From: an uncultured Clostridia bacterium
Lineage (GTDB): Bacteria > Bacillota > Clostridia > Oscillospirales > Acutalibacteraceae
Assembly (NCBI GenBank): GCA_945224895.1
Contig: CALYNW010000040.1
Span: forward strand, 1 to 7,598
Direction: 5' to 3'
DNA: 7,598 nucleotides
Positions 5,869-7,598 of the stretch are shown piece by piece. Under the pieces are notes generated by a model. It worked only from the letters and a program-made list of their open reading frames with translations, was not told the origin of the DNA and searched no databases. A program made the position numbers and the translations under genes. The stretch's first letter is position 1; every line of letters starts with the position of its first letter.

Positions 5869-7598
5869 ATGATAATTAAGGTTAAGGTTTCCGATATCGC
5901 AAATGATTTCGGAAAAAATAACAAGGATATTATAAATCTTCTTTCCGAATATTGTGAAGGTCCTGCAAAAAAAGCAAATACTGTTCTTGAGGAGAATGAG
6001 CTTAACATAGTTCTTGATAAGCTTACAACCGACAGCAGTGTTGACAGCTTTGATTCATATTTTGCATCAGGACAAAAGGCAGAAAAGAAAGCACCAAAGA
6101 AGAAGGATGCCCCGGCAGAAAAGAAGCCTGAAAACAAAAAGCATCAGAGTCAGGCGGCTATTCTTCAAATGGCAGAGCAGGCTGCAAAGCGTGCCGAGGA
6201 AAAGGCGAAGAAAAAGGCTAACAGCACTCCTCAGGCAAGAACAAAGGGCGAGGCAAGACACGTTGACACACGTGTAAATAACGTCGACCTTGAAAAGTAT
6301 AACCAGAAATATGAGGATATCGCTCCTGCTTCACAGATGAATGACTATCAGAAGAAGCAGAAACTGAGCCAGAAATCAAAGCAGTACAGAAAGAAGAAGC
6401 CACAGGGTATTCACGCCCGTTCAAAGAAGGAGACAGAGGCTCAGCGTCTTGCACGTATTGCAGAGCAGAGAAAGAAACAGCAAATCACTATTCAGGTTCC
6501 TGATGAAATTACTGTGGGCGACCTTGCAAGCCTTCTTCGTATGACTGCCACCGAGGTTATTAAAAAGCTTATGGCTCTCGGAGTTATGGCAACAGTAAAC
6601 GAGGTTATAGATTTCGATACTGCCGAAATCGTTGCAACAGAGCTTGGTGCAAAGGTTGAGCACAAGGTAGAGGTTACTATCGAAGAGCAAATTATTGAAG
6701 AAGAGGTTGAGGATGACGAGAATGCAATCACAAGACCTCCTGTAGTCTGCGTAATGGGACATGTTGACCACGGTAAGACCTCTATTCTTGACGCTATCCG
6801 TGATACAGATGTAACAGCAACTGAGGCAGGCGGAATTACTCAGGCAATCGGTGCTTATCAGGTTGAGATAAACGGCGAGAAAATCACCTTCCTGGATACT
6901 CCCGGTCATGACGCATTTACAGCTATGAGAGCAAGAGGTGCATTGGCAACGGATATTGCAGTTCTTGTTGTTGCAGCAGATGACGGTATTATGCCTCAGA
7001 CAATAGAGGCTATCAACCACGCTAAAGCGGCAGGCGTTGAAATCATTGTTGCGATTAACAAAATGGATAAAGAGGGAGCAAATCCCGACAGAGTTATGCA
7101 GCAGCTTACAGAGCACGAGCTTGTTCCCGAGGAATGGGGCGGTGATATTATCTGTGTTCCTGTTTCCGCAAAGACAAGAATGGGTATTGATAAGCTTCTT
7201 GAAACAATACTGCTTGTTGCCGAAATGGGCGAGCTTAAGGCAAATCCCGACAGAACTGCTAAGGGTGTTGTTATTGAGGCAAAGCTTGATAAGGGCAGAG
7301 GTCCTATTGCAACACTTCTTGTTCAAAACGGTACTCTTAATGCAGGGGATATCGTTGTTGCAGGTACGGCAGTAGGCAGAATCAGAGCAATGAGCGATTA
7401 TCACGGTAATTCTATTGTATCTGCAGGTCCGTCTGTTCCTGTTGAGATTATGGGACTTGATTCTGCACCGATGAGCGGTGATGAATTCAATGCAGTTTCC
7501 GACGAAAAGCTTGCAAGAGCACTTGTTGAGCAGAGAAAGGCTAAGGCTAAGGAGGAGGAATTCAAGCTCTTCCAGAAGGTTACTCTTGACACTCTCTT
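5869..7598 (+). CDS. infB: Translation initiation factor IF-2 (3' end beyond the window)
   Basis: IF-2 is the GTPase that places initiator tRNA on the ribosome and promotes subunit joining. The window holds 576 codons and the frame is still open at the edge. Domains in order: a first IF2-N module (about 1-55); a charged Lys/Glu/Ala/Gln-rich linker (about 68-200); a second IF2-N module (about 206-265); the G domain with G1 GHVDHGKT (297-304), switch I GGIT ending at T324, G3 D-T-P-G-H (343-347, H347 being the catalytic His), G4 N-K-M-D (397-400) and G5 S-A-K (433-435); then domain II from about 465. Domains III and IV (fMet-tRNA binding) lie outside. Switch I continues Q-A-I-G-A where many bacteria have Q-H-I-G-A. 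The start has a perfect AGGAGG. It is the last gene of the operon visible here. Confidence 0.97.
   Translation, partial: MIIKVKVSDIANDFGKNNKDIINLLSEYCEGPAKKANTVLEENELNIVLDKLTTDSSVDSFDSYFASGQKAEKKAPKKKDAPAEKKPENKKHQSQAAILQMAEQAAKRAEEKAKKKANSTPQARTKGEARHVDTRVNNVDLEKYNQKYEDIAPASQMNDYQKKQKLSQKSKQYRKKKPQGIHARSKKETEAQRLARIAEQRKKQQITIQVPDEITVGDLASLLRMTATEVIKKLMALGVMATVNEVIDFDTAEIVATELGAKVEHKVEVTIEEQIIEEEVEDDENAITRPPVVCVMGHVDHGKTSILDAIRDTDVTATEAGGITQAIGAYQVEINGEKITFLDTPGHDAFTAMRARGALATDIAVLVVAADDGIMPQTIEAINHAKAAGVEIIVAINKMDKEGANPDRVMQQLTEHELVPEEWGGDIICVPVSAKTRMGIDKLLETILLVAEMGELKANPDRTAKGVVIEAKLDKGRGPIATLLVQNGTLNAGDIVVAGTAVGRIRAMSDYHGNSIVSAGPSVPVEIMGLDSAPMSGDEFNAVSDEKLARALVEQRKAKAKEEEFKLFQKVTLDTL

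Noticed and set aside
6421..7404. A 327-codon open frame on the minus strand inside infB
   Set aside because: It lies wholly antisense to unmistakable IF-2 coding sequence, has an implausible Cys/Asn/Ser/Leu-rich composition, no domain I recognise and no ribosome binding site. It is open because the reverse frame of infB codons happens to lack stops.
1..7598. Mobile elements, CRISPR arrays, tRNA or rRNA genes
   Set aside because: No transposase or integrase frame, no regularly spaced repeat array, and no tRNA or rRNA sequence was seen in the window.

Overview
The window is about 40% G+C by eye. It looks like the chromosome of a low-GC Gram-positive bacterium, most likely a clostridial Firmicute. 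The evidence is the gene order rimP-nusA-ylxR-ylxQ-infB (the Firmicute nusA-infB operon, with both small genes present), a short NusA ending after its second KH domain, strong AGGAGG-type ribosome binding sites, GTG and TTG starts, and AT-rich sigma-A-type promoters. The IF-2 N-terminus resembles those of Oscillospiraceae/Ruminococcaceae, but that is from memory and genus cannot be fixed here.

Left part, minus strand (1-1867): a two-gene transcription unit. A calcineurin-like metallophosphoesterase with a C-terminal membrane anchor is followed after 13 bases by a GtrA-family four-helix membrane protein. A strong promoter sits upstream. A long hairpin followed by six U lies between that promoter and the first start codon, so the unit may be attenuated. 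Another hairpin follows gtrA at the left edge.

Middle, plus strand (1868-3476): a divergent promoter drives one gene for a GPH-type (MelB-like) cation/sugar symporter of the major facilitator superfamily. The AT-rich gap between the divergent promoters carries a 9-base direct repeat with 11-base spacing. The transporter leader contains an 11-codon open frame that ends just before the transporter start.

Right part, plus strand (3477-7598): a promoter and a GC-rich hairpin with an interrupted U tract precede the information-processing operon: rimP (30S maturation), nusA (elongation/termination factor), ylxR/rnpM and ylxQ (small RNA-binding proteins), and infB (IF-2). infB runs off the window after its G domain and most of domain II. 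nusA/ylxR and ylxR/ylxQ overlap, which suggests translational coupling. Together these genes link transcription elongation with ribosome assembly and translation initiation.

I found no mobile element, CRISPR array, rRNA or tRNA. The genes are recognisable families. The less ordinary material is in the two hairpin leaders, the divergent control region, and the tail-anchored phosphoesterase/GtrA pair. I do not see clear evidence of an entirely new system.
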